A stretch of DNA of 64,000 nucleotides from the NCBI RefSeq assembly GCF_904848665.1, contig NZ_CAJHCQ010000004.1:372001-436000 (forward strand). Reading direction: 5' to 3'. A program made the translations under genes and the position numbers. The notes under the pieces were generated by a model. That model was not told the origin of the DNA, searched no databases, and worked only from the letters and a program-made list of their open reading frames with translations. Shown one piece after another: positions 35,938 through 44,653 of the stretch. Within the stretch, counting starts at the first letter, position 1. Each line of letters starts with the position of its first letter. Source of the stretch: Paraburkholderia hiiakae (GTDB lineage Bacteria > Pseudomonadota > Gammaproteobacteria > Burkholderiales > Burkholderiaceae).

Positions 35938-37236
35938 CTAAGGCCCCCACCCCTCGCCATCAGGGAAAGTGTATTTCTCCAGCGAATCCGGCTTCATTTC
36001 GATGCTATAGCCGGGCGTTTGCGGTGGCATATAGCGCCCATTGCGTATCACGACAGGATCGACGAAATGCTCATGCAAATGATCGACATACTCGAGCACC
36101 CGGTTCTCCAGCGAAGCCGAAACGCATAGATAGTCGAACAGCGAAATATGCTGCACGTACTCGCACAGTCCGACGCCGCCCGCATGTGGGCACACCGGAA
36201 TACCGAATTTCGCCGCCATCAGGAGCACGACGATCACCTCGTTCAGTCCACCTAATCGGCAGGCATCCACCTGGCAAAAATCGATCGCCTCGGCCTGTAG
36301 CAGTTGCTTGAACATCACGCGATTCTGACAATGCTCGCCCGTGGCAACCCCAATCGACCCCAAACGCCGACGAATCGCCGCATGGCCGAGAATATCGTCG
36401 GGGCTCGTCGGCTCCTCGATCCACCACGGATCGAACTCCGCGAGACGCCGCATGTTCGCCACCGCTTCGTCCACATCCCATACCTGGTTGGCGTCCATCA
36501 TCAGCTTCAGGTTCTCGCCGATTTCCTCGCGCAGAATGCGTGCGCGCCGTACGTCTTCGTCGAGATTGCCGCCCACCTTCTGCTTGAAATGCGTCCAGCC
36601 CAGCGCGACGCCTTCGCGTGCGAGGCGGCGAATCTTGTCGTCGTCGTAGCCTAGCCAGCCAGCCGAGGTCGTATAGGCGGGATAGCCCTGCGCGAGCATT
36701 TCCGCTTCGCGCGCGCCCTTCGTCTTCGCGTGGCGGTGCAGGATGGCTAACGCTTCATAAGGCGTGATCGCATCGGTCACATAGCGAAAATCGAGGCAGC
36801 GCACGAGTTCCTCGGGGCTCATGTCGGCGAGCACCTTCCAAACGGGCTTGCCAACCGATTTGGCCCACAGGTCCCACACCGCATTGACGACCGCCGCAGT
36901 GGCAAGATGGATCGCGCCTTTATCCGGGCCTATCCAGCGTAGTTGGCTATCCGAAGTAAACGCGCGCCAGAACGCGCCCATATTTGCGGTAATGTCTTCG
37001 AGCCGCTTTCCGACGATGAGAGGCGCCAGCGCGTTGACCGCCGTCACGCAAATTTCATTGCCGCGCCCAATGGTGAATGTCAGGCCGTGCCCCGTGAATT
37101 TGTCTGGAGAATCGGTTTCGAGTGTGACGTAAGTGGCTGAGTAGTCCGGCGCGGCGTTCATGGCATCGGAACCGTCAAGCGAGCGCGAAGTGGGAAAGCG
37201 GATATCGCGAACGGACAGCTTGCTGATCGTGGTCAT
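35938..37236 (-). CDS. fucD: L-fuconate dehydratase (enolase superfamily)
   Basis: 432 residues. Dehydrates L-fuconate to 2-keto-3-deoxy-L-fuconate in oxidative fucose degradation. The active-site set is complete and, by recall, numbered as in the characterised Xanthomonas enzyme: K218 and K220 (FKQKVGG), metal ligands D248 (MMDANQ), E274 (WIEEPTSPDD) and E301 (ATGEHC), and H351 (PVCPHAGGVG). GGGAG lies just upstream of the ATG at 37236. It is divergent from the GntR gene and next to a sugar ABC transporter, but fucose dehydrogenase, lactonase and the later steps are not in this window. Confidence 0.95.
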   Translation of the reverse strand: MTTISKLSVRDIRFPTSRSLDGSDAMNAAPDYSATYVTLETDSPDKFTGHGLTFTIGRGNEICVTAVNALAPLIVGKRLEDITANMGAFWRAFTSDSQLRWIGPDKGAIHLATAAVVNAVWDLWAKSVGKPVWKVLADMSPEELVRCLDFRYVTDAITPYEALAILHRHAKTKGAREAEMLAQGYPAYTTSAGWLGYDDDKIRRLAREGVALGWTHFKQKVGGNLDEDVRRARILREEIGENLKLMMDANQVWDVDEAVANMRRLAEFDPWWIEEPTSPDDILGHAAIRRRLGSIGVATGEHCQNRVMFKQLLQAEAIDFCQVDACRLGGLNEVIVVLLMAAKFGIPVCPHAGGVGLCEYVQHISLFDYLCVSASLENRVLEYVDHLHEHFVDPVVIRNGRYMPPQTPGYSIEMKPDSLEKYTFPDGEGWGP

Positions 37237-37295
37237 TCGAACTCCCTATGGAAGGGACGGCTTTCGGGTAGGGGAAAACCAGGCGTTTGCACGCG

Positions 37296-37324
37296 TTGAC
37301 AACGCTGAATCTGCTACCTAGCAT
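37296..37324 (+). promoter_or_regulatory. Sigma-70 type promoter for the GntR gene
   Basis: TTGACA at 37296-37301, 17-bp spacer, TAGCAT at 37319-37324. The -35 is a full consensus match and the -10 is 4 of 6. Transcription would start near 37331, which rules out upstream start codons for the regulator. Confidence 0.7.
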
Positions 37325-37333
37325 GCTAGCATG
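37322..37333. promoter_or_regulatory. Palindromic operator candidate over the -10 element
   Basis: CATGCTAGCATG is a perfect 12-bp palindrome covering the end of the -10 element and the likely +1. A repressor bound here would block its own promoter; GntR/FCD regulators commonly bind such short dyads. Confidence 0.55.
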
Positions 37334-37355
37334 TCTTCTTAAAATCAAGCGCGCC

Positions 37356-38084
37356 GTGAACTCTTCATCGGAAGTGGCGAGTGTCGCCGGCAATCCTTAT
37401 GTCGCACTGCAAAAGATCAGGGGCGGTGAGCGCGGCAGCCTGACCGATGCGGTCGAGCAGGCGCTGAGAGAAGCGATCGTGACGCTCGCGCTGGAACCCG
37501 GAATGATGATCGACAAGATGGCGGTCTGCGAACGCATGGGCGTGTCGCGCTTTCCGGTTTCCGCCGCGCTGGCGAAGCTCGCGCACGCGGGTCTCGTCGA
37601 AGTTTTGCCGCAGCGCGGCACGCGCGTCAAACCGATCGCGCTCGACGATATTCGCCAGCATCTGTTCATTCGCAGCGCGCTCGAAGTCGAAACGGTGCGT
37701 GGTGTCGCGCGCATGAAGGACAGCGCCACGATCGACGCACTAGCAGCCAATCTCGAGGAGCAGCGCAAGGTTGCCGGTAACGATCAGCGTCTCGTGTTTC
37801 ATGAACTCGATCTCGCGTTTCATGAAATCTTGCTCGACGCGGTGAACCTGCCGCGCGTGAAAGAGATCGTTGCGGTGTCGCGCAATGCGCTGGATCGCGC
37901 AAGGCAATTGCTGGCGAGTCCCGAGCGTCTCGTGCATACGCTCGACGAACACGAACGGATTTTCGAGGCCATTCGCGCCGGCCGCGCCGACGCGGCGGCA
38001 AAAGCCATGCACGACCATCTCGATCAGGTGATCGAGGAGTTGCACCGGTCCGCGAAAGCGCGGCCGGATCTCTTTGCGCCTTAA
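37356..38084 (+). CDS. GntR-family (FCD) transcriptional regulator, probable sugar-pathway repressor
   Basis: 242 residues from GTG 37356. Upstream in-frame starts lie on or before the predicted transcription start. N-terminal winged HTH (LTDAVEQALREAIVTLALEP through MGVSRFPVSAALAKLAHAGL, LPQRGTRVK) is followed by an all-helical FCD domain with metal-ligand positions (FHELDLAFHEILL, and a final DHLDQVIEEL helix). Divergent from fucD and upstream of the sugar transporter, so it most likely represses both and is relieved by a fuconate-type sugar acid. No good ribosome-binding site was found, and GTG 37374 is another option. Confidence 0.82.
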   Translation: MNSSSEVASVAGNPYVALQKIRGGERGSLTDAVEQALREAIVTLALEPGMMIDKMAVCERMGVSRFPVSAALAKLAHAGLVEVLPQRGTRVKPIALDDIRQHLFIRSALEVETVRGVARMKDSATIDALAANLEEQRKVAGNDQRLVFHELDLAFHEILLDAVNLPRVKEIVAVSRNALDRARQLLASPERLVHTLDEHERIFEAIRAGRADAAAKAMHDHLDQVIEELHRSAKARPDLFAP

Positions 38085-38210
38085 GCACCTTAGGCTTACG
38101 TCAAGCAGCGACCGTACTTCAACCACCTTCGTGCAGCGCCGCAAGCAACGCCGCGCACGGAATCAAGGGGCCCCGGTAATGTGTCTGGCTTTTCTTTGCG
38201 GATTTGCGCC

Positions 38211-39722
38211 ATGACGCCGCTCATTTCCGTTAGCAAGCTGAGCAAGAGCTTTCCCGGCGTGAGAGCGCTTCACGAAGTGCAATTCGAGCTCATGGCGGGC
38301 GAGGTGCACGCGGTGATGGGCGAGAACGGCGCGGGCAAGTCGACGTTGATGAAGATTCTCGCGGGCGTTTATACGCGCGACTCGGGCGACATTCTCTACG
38401 ATGGCCAGCCCGTGGCGTTTGCGAGTCCGCGCGAGGCCCAGGCCGTGGGCGTCGGCATCATTCATCAGGAACTCCAGCTGATGAATCATTTGACCGTCGC
38501 ACAGAACATGTTCGTCGGCCGCGAGCCGCGCGGGCGTCTTGGCCTCTTTCTCGACGAAGACAAACTCAATGCGCAGGCGCGCGCGATCCTCGCCCGTATG
38601 CATGTGCAACTCGACCCGCGCACCGTGGTCGGCTCACTCACCGTCGCGAGTCAGCAGATGGTCGAGATTGCCAAGGCGCTGTCGTACGATTCGCGCGTGC
38701 TGATCATGGATGAGCCGACTTCCGCGCTCAACGACGCGGAAATCGCCGAGCTTTTCCGCATCATTCGCCAGTTGAAAGAGCGGGGCGTGGGGATCGTCTA
38801 CATCTCGCACAAGATGGATGAGCTCAAGCAGATTGCCGATCGCGTCACCGTGCTGCGCGACGGCGAATACGTGGCCACCGTCGCCGCCGCCGATACGAGC
38901 GTGCAGGCCGTCATTGGCATGATGGTCGGCAGAACGCTCGCTGACATCGCGCCGTATCAGGGTCCGGCGCACCAGGGCGAGGTCGCGCTCGAAGTGAAGC
39001 ATCTGAACGCCGGGCCGCTCGTGAGGGACGTGAGCTTCACGTTGCGCAAGGGCGAAATACTGGGTTTTGCGGGACTCATGGGCGCGGGCCGCACCGAAGT
39101 TGCGCGCGCCGTTTTCGGCGCGGACCCGGTCGAATCCGGCGACATCTTCGTGAAAGGCGCGAAGGTGTCGATCAAAACGCCGAGCGACGCGGTCGCGCAC
39201 AGCATCGGGTATCTCTCCGAGGACCGCAAACGCTTTGGTCTCGCGACCGGCATGGATGTCGAGTCGAACATCGTGATGTCCAACCTCGGCAAATTCCTCT
39301 CGCTGAACCTCTTTCTGCGCCGCATGCAGATACGCAAGACGGCGGCGCATTTCATCAGTCTCCTCGCCATTCGCACGCCTTCCGCCACGCAGCCGGTGCG
39401 TCTGCTCTCGGGCGGCAATCAGCAGAAGATCGTCATAGCGAAGTGGCTGGAGCGCGACTGTGATGTGCTTTTCTTCGACGAGCCCACGCGCGGTATCGAC
39501 GTTGGCGCGAAAAGCGAGATCTACAAGTTGTTGCGCGCGCTTGCGGAACAAGGCAAGGCGATCGTGATGATCTCGTCGGAACTTCCGGAAATCCTGCGCA
39601 TGAGCGACCGGATCGTAGTGATGTGCGAAGGCCGTATCACTGGCGAACTCTCTGCCAGCGAGGCGACCCAGGAGCGCATCATGCATCTCGCGACCCTGCG
39701 CGAAACCTTGCAAGCGGCATGA
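38211..39722 (+). CDS. Sugar ABC transporter ATP-binding protein (AraG/RbsA type)
   Basis: 503 residues with two fused ATPase halves. The first has Walker [10 protein letters not shown], Walker [14 protein letters not shown] and a signature [13 protein letters not shown]. In the second the Walker A is degenerate ([10 protein letters not shown]) while the signature [16 protein letters not shown] and Walker [13 protein letters not shown] are intact, the usual carbohydrate-importer asymmetry. ATG 38211 is chosen over a GTG at 38181. Operon with the permease 19 bases downstream. Confidence 0.93.
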   Translation: MTPLISVSKLSKSFPGVRALHEVQFELMAGEVHAVMGENGAGKSTLMKILAGVYTRDSGDILYDGQPVAFASPREAQAVGVGIIHQELQLMNHLTVAQNMFVGREPRGRLGLFLDEDKLNAQARAILARMHVQLDPRTVVGSLTVASQQMVEIAKALSYDSRVLIMDEPTSALNDAEIAELFRIIRQLKERGVGIVYISHKMDELKQIADRVTVLRDGEYVATVAAADTSVQAVIGMMVGRTLADIAPYQGPAHQGEVALEVKHLNAGPLVRDVSFTLRKGEILGFAGLMGAGRTEVARAVFGADPVESGDIFVKGAKVSIKTPSDAVAHSIGYLSEDRKRFGLATGMDVESNIVMSNLGKFLSLNLFLRRMQIRKTAAHFISLLAIRTPSATQPVRLLSGGNQQKIVIAKWLERDCDVLFFDEPTRGIDVGAKSEIYKLLRALAEQGKAIVMISSELPEILRMSDRIVVMCEGRITGELSASEATQERIMHLATLRETLQAA

Positions 39723-39741
39723 GCCTCAAGAGGTCGAATCC

Positions 39742-40767
39742 ATGACTATGCAATCGGATACTGCGGCTCTGGCGGATCAGAAACGGTCGGCCGGTTTAAG
39801 GGCGCGCATTTTCTCGCCTACTGCGCTGCAGAAAATGCTGGCGTTCGCGAGCCTGATCCTGCTGCTGATCTTTTTCAGCTTCGCTTCGCCTGCGTTCATG
39901 CAGATGGACAATATCCTCGGCATTCTGCAGGCAACGGCAGTGAACGGCGTGCTCGCCATTGCCAGCACGTTCGTCATCATCACGGGCGGCATCGATTTGT
40001 CCGTCGGCACGTTGATGACTTTTACGGCCGTGATTTGTGGCGTGTTTCTGACCTATTGGCATTTGCCGATGTGGATTGGCGTGCTCGCCGCAATCGCAAC
40101 GGGCGCGCTGTGCGGAACCGTTTCGGGCACGCTCACGGCGAAGATGAAAATCCCGCCGTTCATCGCCACGCTCGGCATGATGCTGCTGCTCAAGGGGCTC
40201 TCGCTCGTGGTCTCGTCCGACAAGCCCATCTATTTCACCGACACCGAAAACTTCTACATGATTTCGCAAGACTCGCTGATCGGCTATTTCCTGCCCAGCG
40301 TGCCTGTGCCGAACGCCGTGCTGATTCTGTTCGTGCTCGCCATTGTGAGTTCGATCACGCTCAACCGCACGGCGCTTGGGCGCTATACGTTCGCGCTCGG
40401 CAGCAATGAAGAGGCCGTGCGCCTTTCGGGCGTGAATGTCGATCGCTGGAAGATCGCCATTTATGGCCTTGGCGGCGCGATTTGCGGCATTGCAGGACTG
40501 TTGATCGCCTCGCGTCTGAATTCGGCACAACCGGCGCTCGGCCAGGGTTACGAGCTGGAAGCCATCGCGGCCGTCGTGATCGGCGGTACGTCGCTGAGCG
40601 GCGGGTCGGGCACGATACTCGGCACCATCATCGGCGCGTTCATCATGAGCGTGCTGACGAACGGCCTGCGCATCATGTCGGTCGCGCAGGAATGGCAGAT
40701 CGTGGTGACGGGGCTCATCATCATCCTCGCGGTCTATGCGGATATCTTGCGGCGCAAGAAGCGTTGA
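39742..40767 (+). CDS. Sugar ABC transporter permease (RbsC type)
   Basis: 341-residue inner-membrane permease with about eight to ten hydrophobic segments. The RbsC-family blocks ITGGIDLSVGTLMTFTAV, AIYGLGGAICGIAGLLIASR and IAAVVIGGTSLSGGSGTILG are clear. AGAGG lies about 8 bases before the ATG. Pairs with the AraG-type ATPase and the following binding protein. Confidence 0.93.
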   Translation: MTMQSDTAALADQKRSAGLRARIFSPTALQKMLAFASLILLLIFFSFASPAFMQMDNILGILQATAVNGVLAIASTFVIITGGIDLSVGTLMTFTAVICGVFLTYWHLPMWIGVLAAIATGALCGTVSGTLTAKMKIPPFIATLGMMLLLKGLSLVVSSDKPIYFTDTENFYMISQDSLIGYFLPSVPVPNAVLILFVLAIVSSITLNRTALGRYTFALGSNEEAVRLSGVNVDRWKIAIYGLGGAICGIAGLLIASRLNSAQPALGQGYELEAIAAVVIGGTSLSGGSGTILGTIIGAFIMSVLTNGLRIMSVAQEWQIVVTGLIIILAVYADILRRKKR

Positions 40768-40798
40768 AAGAGGAGACGGAAGAAGCAAGGAAAGAACG

Positions 40799-40818
40799 GG
40801 GAGTAAAACAAGACTCCC
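40799..40818 (+). promoter_or_regulatory. Intercistronic hairpin ahead of the sugar-binding protein gene
   Basis: GGGAGT at 40799-40804 pairs with ACTCCC at 40813-40818 (8-nt loop), in the 95-base gap between permease and binding-protein genes. Likely protects the downstream mRNA so that binding protein is made in excess. Confidence 0.35.
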
Positions 40819-40862
40819 TCAACGGCTGGAGGTCTATGGCCCACCTTAGGAGGAGAAATGTC

Positions 40863-41804
40863 ATGTTGAAAAGAAAACTGATCAGTGCCGTAATCGGAGT
40901 GGGCGCGCTCGTGGGCGTGTCTGGCTTGACATATGCTGAGGAACCCTACATTCCGATCATTTCAAAGGGCTTCCAGCATCAGTTCTGGCAAGCCGTGAAA
41001 GCTGGCGCGGAACAGTCGGCGCAGGCGAACAACGTCCGGATCACGTTCGAAGGCCCTGAAACCGAGGCCATGGTCGACAAGCAGATCGACATGCTCTCGG
41101 CAGCGCTCGCCAAGAAGCCGCAGGCGCTCGGTATTGCCGCGCTCGACAGCAAGGCCGCCGTTCCGCTGCTCAAACGCGCGCAGTCCAGCAAGATCCCTGT
41201 GATCGCGTTCGACTCGGGTGTCGACAGCGATATTCCGCTCACGACCTGCGCCACGGACAATCTCGCCGCCGCCGCGCTCGCCGCCGACAAAATGGCGGAG
41301 ATGATCGGCAACGCGGGCGAAGTCGGCGTGATCGTGCATGACCAGACGAGCCGCACGGGTATCGATCGGCGCGACGGCTTCCTCAACGAGATGAAGACGA
41401 AGCACCCGGGCATCAAGATCGTTTCCGTGCAATACGGCGCTGGGGACCACCTGAAGTCGGCGGAAATTGCCAAGACCATGATTCAGGCGAACCCGAACCT
41501 CAAGGGCATTTTCGGCGCCAATGAAGGCTCGGCGGAAGGCGCGGCGATCGGCGTGAAGGAGTCGGGCAAGAAACTGGTGCTGATCGGCTTCGATTCGGGC
41601 AAGGAGCAAAAGGAGGCCATCATGTCCGGCCTGATGGCGGGTGCGATCACGCAGAACCCGGTCGGCATCGGCAAGTGTGTCGTCGATTCCGCGGCGAAGG
41701 CGTTGAAGGGCGAGACGCTGCCGAAGAAAATCGACACGGGCTTTTACTGGTACGACAAGACGAATATGAGCGACCCGAAGATCGCTGCCGTGCTTTACGA
41801 CTGA
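40863..41804 (+). CDS. Sugar ABC transporter periplasmic binding protein (RbsB type)
   Basis: 313 residues with a Sec signal peptide (MLKRKLISAVIGVGALVGVS, cleavage after TYA at residue 25). The mature two-lobe fold shows FWQAVKAGAEQSAQANNVRI, ALDSKAAVPLLKRAQ, VIAFDSGVD and GIFGANEGSAEGAA, typical of RbsB-like proteins. GGAGGAG at 40849-40855 sets the ATG. The nearby fucD suggests L-fucose or another 6-deoxy or pentose sugar; substrate not proven. Confidence 0.92.
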   Translation: MLKRKLISAVIGVGALVGVSGLTYAEEPYIPIISKGFQHQFWQAVKAGAEQSAQANNVRITFEGPETEAMVDKQIDMLSAALAKKPQALGIAALDSKAAVPLLKRAQSSKIPVIAFDSGVDSDIPLTTCATDNLAAAALAADKMAEMIGNAGEVGVIVHDQTSRTGIDRRDGFLNEMKTKHPGIKIVSVQYGAGDHLKSAEIAKTMIQANPNLKGIFGANEGSAEGAAIGVKESGKKLVLIGFDSGKEQKEAIMSGLMAGAITQNPVGIGKCVVDSAAKALKGETLPKKIDTGFYWYDKTNMSDPKIAAVLYD

Positions 41805-41847
41805 TTGGTGTGGGAGGAAGAGCGGCAGCGCTTCCTCTTTGTTTTCC

Positions 41848-41887
41848 AAAGCGGAGACCGGATTTGATATCGGGTCTCCGCTTTTTT
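41848..41887 (+). terminator. Rho-independent terminator of the sugar transporter operon
   Basis: AAAGCGGAGACC at 41848-41859 pairs with GGTCTCCGCTTT at 41873-41884 (12-bp perfect stem, 13-nt loop), overlapping a run of six T. It starts 44 bases after the binding-protein stop. Confidence 0.93.
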
Positions 41888-42015
41888 CTTTGCTTCGCTG
41901 CCCCCACGCAGGACCAATCCCTGGAAATTATCAAAGAATCCGGCGCGCGCGACCGCTACGCTAATGGGCTAGTCCCCATCTGGCAGATGAACACACTCAG
42001 AACAATGAAGAAGAC

Positions 42016-42915
42016 ATGGCACGCGTGAAACTTTCACCAGGCGACGTCGTTATCGGCAAGCCTTTGCGATTTCCCGTCTACGCGCCGGACGGCAGCCTTC
42101 TCCTCGCACCGGGGCACGTTATAGAGTCGATAGAGCAGGTCAATACGCTGTTAAAGCGCGACGCGCGAGTGGATGGACACTGCGTAGCGCCTCGCCCCCC
42201 GGTGCCGGATAAGGTTTTTGGGGGCGTAACTACGGGCGCGCCCACAGAAAGCGAGGAGGCATTGCACCGTGGCATAGAATCGACCACTGCTGCCTTTCCT
42301 CGCATGCCCCAGGGACCGGAGTTGCAATTAGCCGATCCAGAAAGGAGCGATATCCCTGTTCGGGCTATATGGGTGGGGATGCTGCCGGGGATCAGCTTGC
42401 TCGTGTCGAGTCAAAGTCAGAGCGATCTGCTGCGAATCGGGCAGTTGCTCGATGCGACTGCTCTTTACGGGCGTTATATCTATCGTTTTAGTACCCGGGT
42501 GCTTGTCAGGGATCCAGGCCCCGTGGGCGTGGTACACCTGGACTATCCTCAGGAGACGCAAAGAATTCCGATCCGCAGGCACCTTCGCGTAAGCGCCAAT
42601 CTGCCAATCAGACTCCGGCAAAATGATGGATCTACCGCTGGAATCGACGGTAGGACGCTGGACCTGAGCCTGAGCGGCGCAAAGGTGCGGTTGCCGCGAG
42701 CCGCCCTCGCGAGCGGGGAGTACGTGAGCGTTGTATTGTCGCTTCCGTTTGAGAATCGCGCGAGGCAGATCAACCTCGGTGGAAAGGTGAGAAAAGTGAG
42801 TCCGTCGGGGAGCGGACAGCTTATCGGCCTCGAATTTACGAGCGTTCCGAGCGAAGTCCAGGGGTACCTGCAGGCCTTCATTTTCGAGGCCTATTCGGGT
42901 GGAATCGCGATGTGA
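42016..42915 (+). CDS. PilZ-domain c-di-GMP receptor, YcgR/flagellar-brake type
   Basis: 299 residues. The first 100 residues are unassigned. The middle part resembles the YcgR N-domain (VRAIWVGMLPGISLLVSSQS). The C-terminal PilZ domain has the RxxxR c-di-GMP motif as RRHLR (near residue 187) and the (D/N)xSxxG motif as DLSLSGAKV (near 216), so it should bind c-di-GMP. Its position beside cheV, fliG and a GGDEF protein fits motility control. Confidence 0.87.
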   Translation: MARVKLSPGDVVIGKPLRFPVYAPDGSLLLAPGHVIESIEQVNTLLKRDARVDGHCVAPRPPVPDKVFGGVTTGAPTESEEALHRGIESTTAAFPRMPQGPELQLADPERSDIPVRAIWVGMLPGISLLVSSQSQSDLLRIGQLLDATALYGRYIYRFSTRVLVRDPGPVGVVHLDYPQETQRIPIRRHLRVSANLPIRLRQNDGSTAGIDGRTLDLSLSGAKVRLPRAALASGEYVSVVLSLPFENRARQINLGGKVRKVSPSGSGQLIGLEFTSVPSEVQGYLQAFIFEAYSGGIAM

Positions 42916-42961
42916 GCTTGCCGGTCGCTCACCTGATCCAATGGGTACACGAACGAGGTAT

Positions 42962-42992
42962 CGACGTCGAGTGTTTCGGAGGCTCGACGTCG
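42962..42992. terminator. Hairpin between the convergent PilZ and cheV genes
   Basis: CGACGTCGAG at 42962-42971 and CTCGACGTCG at 42983-42992 form a perfect 10-bp stem with an 11-nt loop, halfway between two convergent stops. No T-run on either side; a bidirectional transcription barrier is the simplest reading. Confidence 0.6.
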
Positions 42993-43023
42993 TGCGCAAG
43001 GCAACTACCGCACTATTGTGCGA

Positions 43024-44001
43024 TCACTGAGCCTCGATCTTTGCGAGGGAGGCGCGGATAACGTCGGCGAGCTCGTCGGCTACGAACTTCGCGACATACG
43101 CATCTGCACCGGCCCTATGCGCGTGTTGCTCGTTCGCTTCTCCGGTGAGCGACGAATGAATCACGACAGGGATCGATGCGAGCGTTGGATCTGCCTTGAT
43201 TTTCCTCGTGAGCGTGAATCCGTCCATTTCCGGCATTTCGAGGTCTGTAATGACGAGGGGGACCAGGTCGCGGCAGCGCTTGTTTTGGTCCTTGGCGCGC
43301 GTGGCAGCGGTCTTTAGCCAATCCCACGCCTCCTGACCGCTCTTCACGATTTCGTACGGAACCTCGAGCGCCTCGAAGATCTGACCCAGGAGCGTGCGAG
43401 CAAGTGGAGAATCGTCCGCAGCGAGGATTCTGGCGCCCGCTGGCATGACGATCCGATCGCCGATCCTCGACTCGATGACATCTTCAGCCGTGGACGGCAG
43501 CACGTCGCGAAGAATCTGCTCGACGTCGACGACTTGTGCGAGGCGTGAGTTCTCTCGATCGCCGTCGAGCCGCGCGATGCTCGTGACCGTCTTTCCTCCG
43601 ACGTAGGTCTGCGCTGGGAGAACATGGCGCCAGTCGAGCCGGACGATCTCATCGACCTCTTCGACAGCGAACCCCTGCGTCGATCGCGAGAACTCGGTGA
43701 TGATCAGGGTGCGGGCGGCGCCGCCCGATTGAATACGGCCCGCGGCAGCAGAAAGATCAATGACAGGAATGACCTGTCCGCGGATATCCGACATCCCCAA
43801 GAGAAATGGGTGTCCACTAGAAACCGGAGTAATGGTGGGCATCATCGTGATCTCCCGGACCTTGAACACGTTGATCCCATACAACTCCTGCGCTGCCTCA
43901 TCACTTGATCCCGTGAGTTTGAACAGTAGGAGTTCGAACTGATTGTTGCTGGTCAGATTCGTGCGCTTTTCGATTTCACTATCGGGGGGTCGATTATTCA
44001 T
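43024..44001 (-). CDS. cheV: Chemotaxis coupling protein CheV (CheW plus receiver)
   Basis: 325 residues. The CheW-like domain (about 15-165) contains LYGINVFKVREITMMPTITP, HPFLLGMSDIRGQVIPVIDL and a core strand pattern. The receiver domain (about 190-325) has the DDS acidic pair ILAADDSP, phospho-acceptor Asp in VITDLEMPEMDG, and the Lys of the last strand (VAKF). ATG 44001 has GGGAG very close upstream. Couples receptors to CheA and adapts by phosphorylation. No cheA is in this window. Confidence 0.95.
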   Translation of the reverse strand: MNNRPPDSEIEKRTNLTSNNQFELLLFKLTGSSDEAAQELYGINVFKVREITMMPTITPVSSGHPFLLGMSDIRGQVIPVIDLSAAAGRIQSGGAARTLIITEFSRSTQGFAVEEVDEIVRLDWRHVLPAQTYVGGKTVTSIARLDGDRENSRLAQVVDVEQILRDVLPSTAEDVIESRIGDRIVMPAGARILAADDSPLARTLLGQIFEALEVPYEIVKSGQEAWDWLKTAATRAKDQNKRCRDLVPLVITDLEMPEMDGFTLTRKIKADPTLASIPVVIHSSLTGEANEQHAHRAGADAYVAKFVADELADVIRASLAKIEAQ

Positions 44002-44416
44002 AGCTCCCTTTTTTCGCCTTTTATCGGTTCGATGCATGACTGGATAACGGCACATCGGTTCGGGAACTGCTCTTAAGGCCGGGCGGAGGCGCGGCGGAAA
44101 GTTAACATCGGTCAAACTTGAGATGAACTCCTCGTATCGGCTTCGACACCGGCACACACGACGCGCCCGTCGTTCTGAAAATTGATGGTTATCAATTTTC
44201 CCGCAGGGACACCATGCTGTAATCGAGCGGCCGTGTTCGCTGGTCCCTGCGGACGTTCGACTGAATCACCGTTGAATGCTCCTCAGCGTCACCCATCCAT
44301 CCGATAAGTTTGGAAGCGCCGCACCCTCTCGCTTCGAGCACGCGTGCCGTCCCTATACGACGGCAGAAAGACACAGCTGGCACGGCCCGGGCATACGAAT
44401 TCGTGAGGAATCGAAA
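44002..44416. other. Divergent region between cheV and the FliF-tail/fliG pair
   Basis: About 415 bases with no supported gene; an ATG at 44276 opens the same frame as the FliF-tail gene but lacks a ribosome-binding site. Sequences resembling the GCCGATAA -10 element of motility sigma factor FliA occur (CCGATAA near 44026-44034 on the minus strand and 44299-44306 on the plus strand), but none has a good TAAA-type -35 at proper distance. Confidence 0.45.
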
Positions 44417-44653
44417 TTGGATAAACAAATCGTACGTCTGCTTCTAGACGCCGCCGTCGAGTGCAGGAAGGCAAAGACTTTTGTTGTCGATCTGCAGGAC
44501 AACGCCGGCGAACTGGGTGCGCTCCGCACCGCGATATCTCGGGCGATGTGTTTTGAAAGCAGTGAGACGCGCAAGCGTGTCGATGAGATCGTACGGAATG
44601 ATCCCGCCGCGACGGCTGCGGTGATCTTGAAGTGGATGAATGATGGCAAGTAA
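44417..44653 (+). CDS. Stand-alone FliF C-terminal-like (FliG-binding) small protein
   Basis: 78 residues from TTG 44417, which has GAGGA at 44405-44409, 7 bases upstream; ATG 44276 would give 125 residues but lacks that signal. The last 21 residues, with NDPAATAAVILKWM, match the extreme C-terminus of the flagellar MS-ring protein FliF (in enteric FliF the pattern NDPxxxAxVIxxWM), the helix pair that FliG grips. The rest of FliF (membrane spans and ring domains) is missing. The stop overlaps the fliG start by 14 bases, so the two are translationally coupled and probably act as a pair. No homologue known to me. Confidence 0.72.
   Translation: MDKQIVRLLLDAAVECRKAKTFVVDLQDNAGELGALRTAISRAMCFESSETRKRVDEIVRNDPAATAAVILKWMNDGK

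Noticed and set aside
44002..44416. FliA-type (sigma-28) promoters for cheV or the FliF-tail gene
   Set aside because: CCGATAA-like -10 matches exist but no TAAA-type -35 sits about 15 bases upstream.
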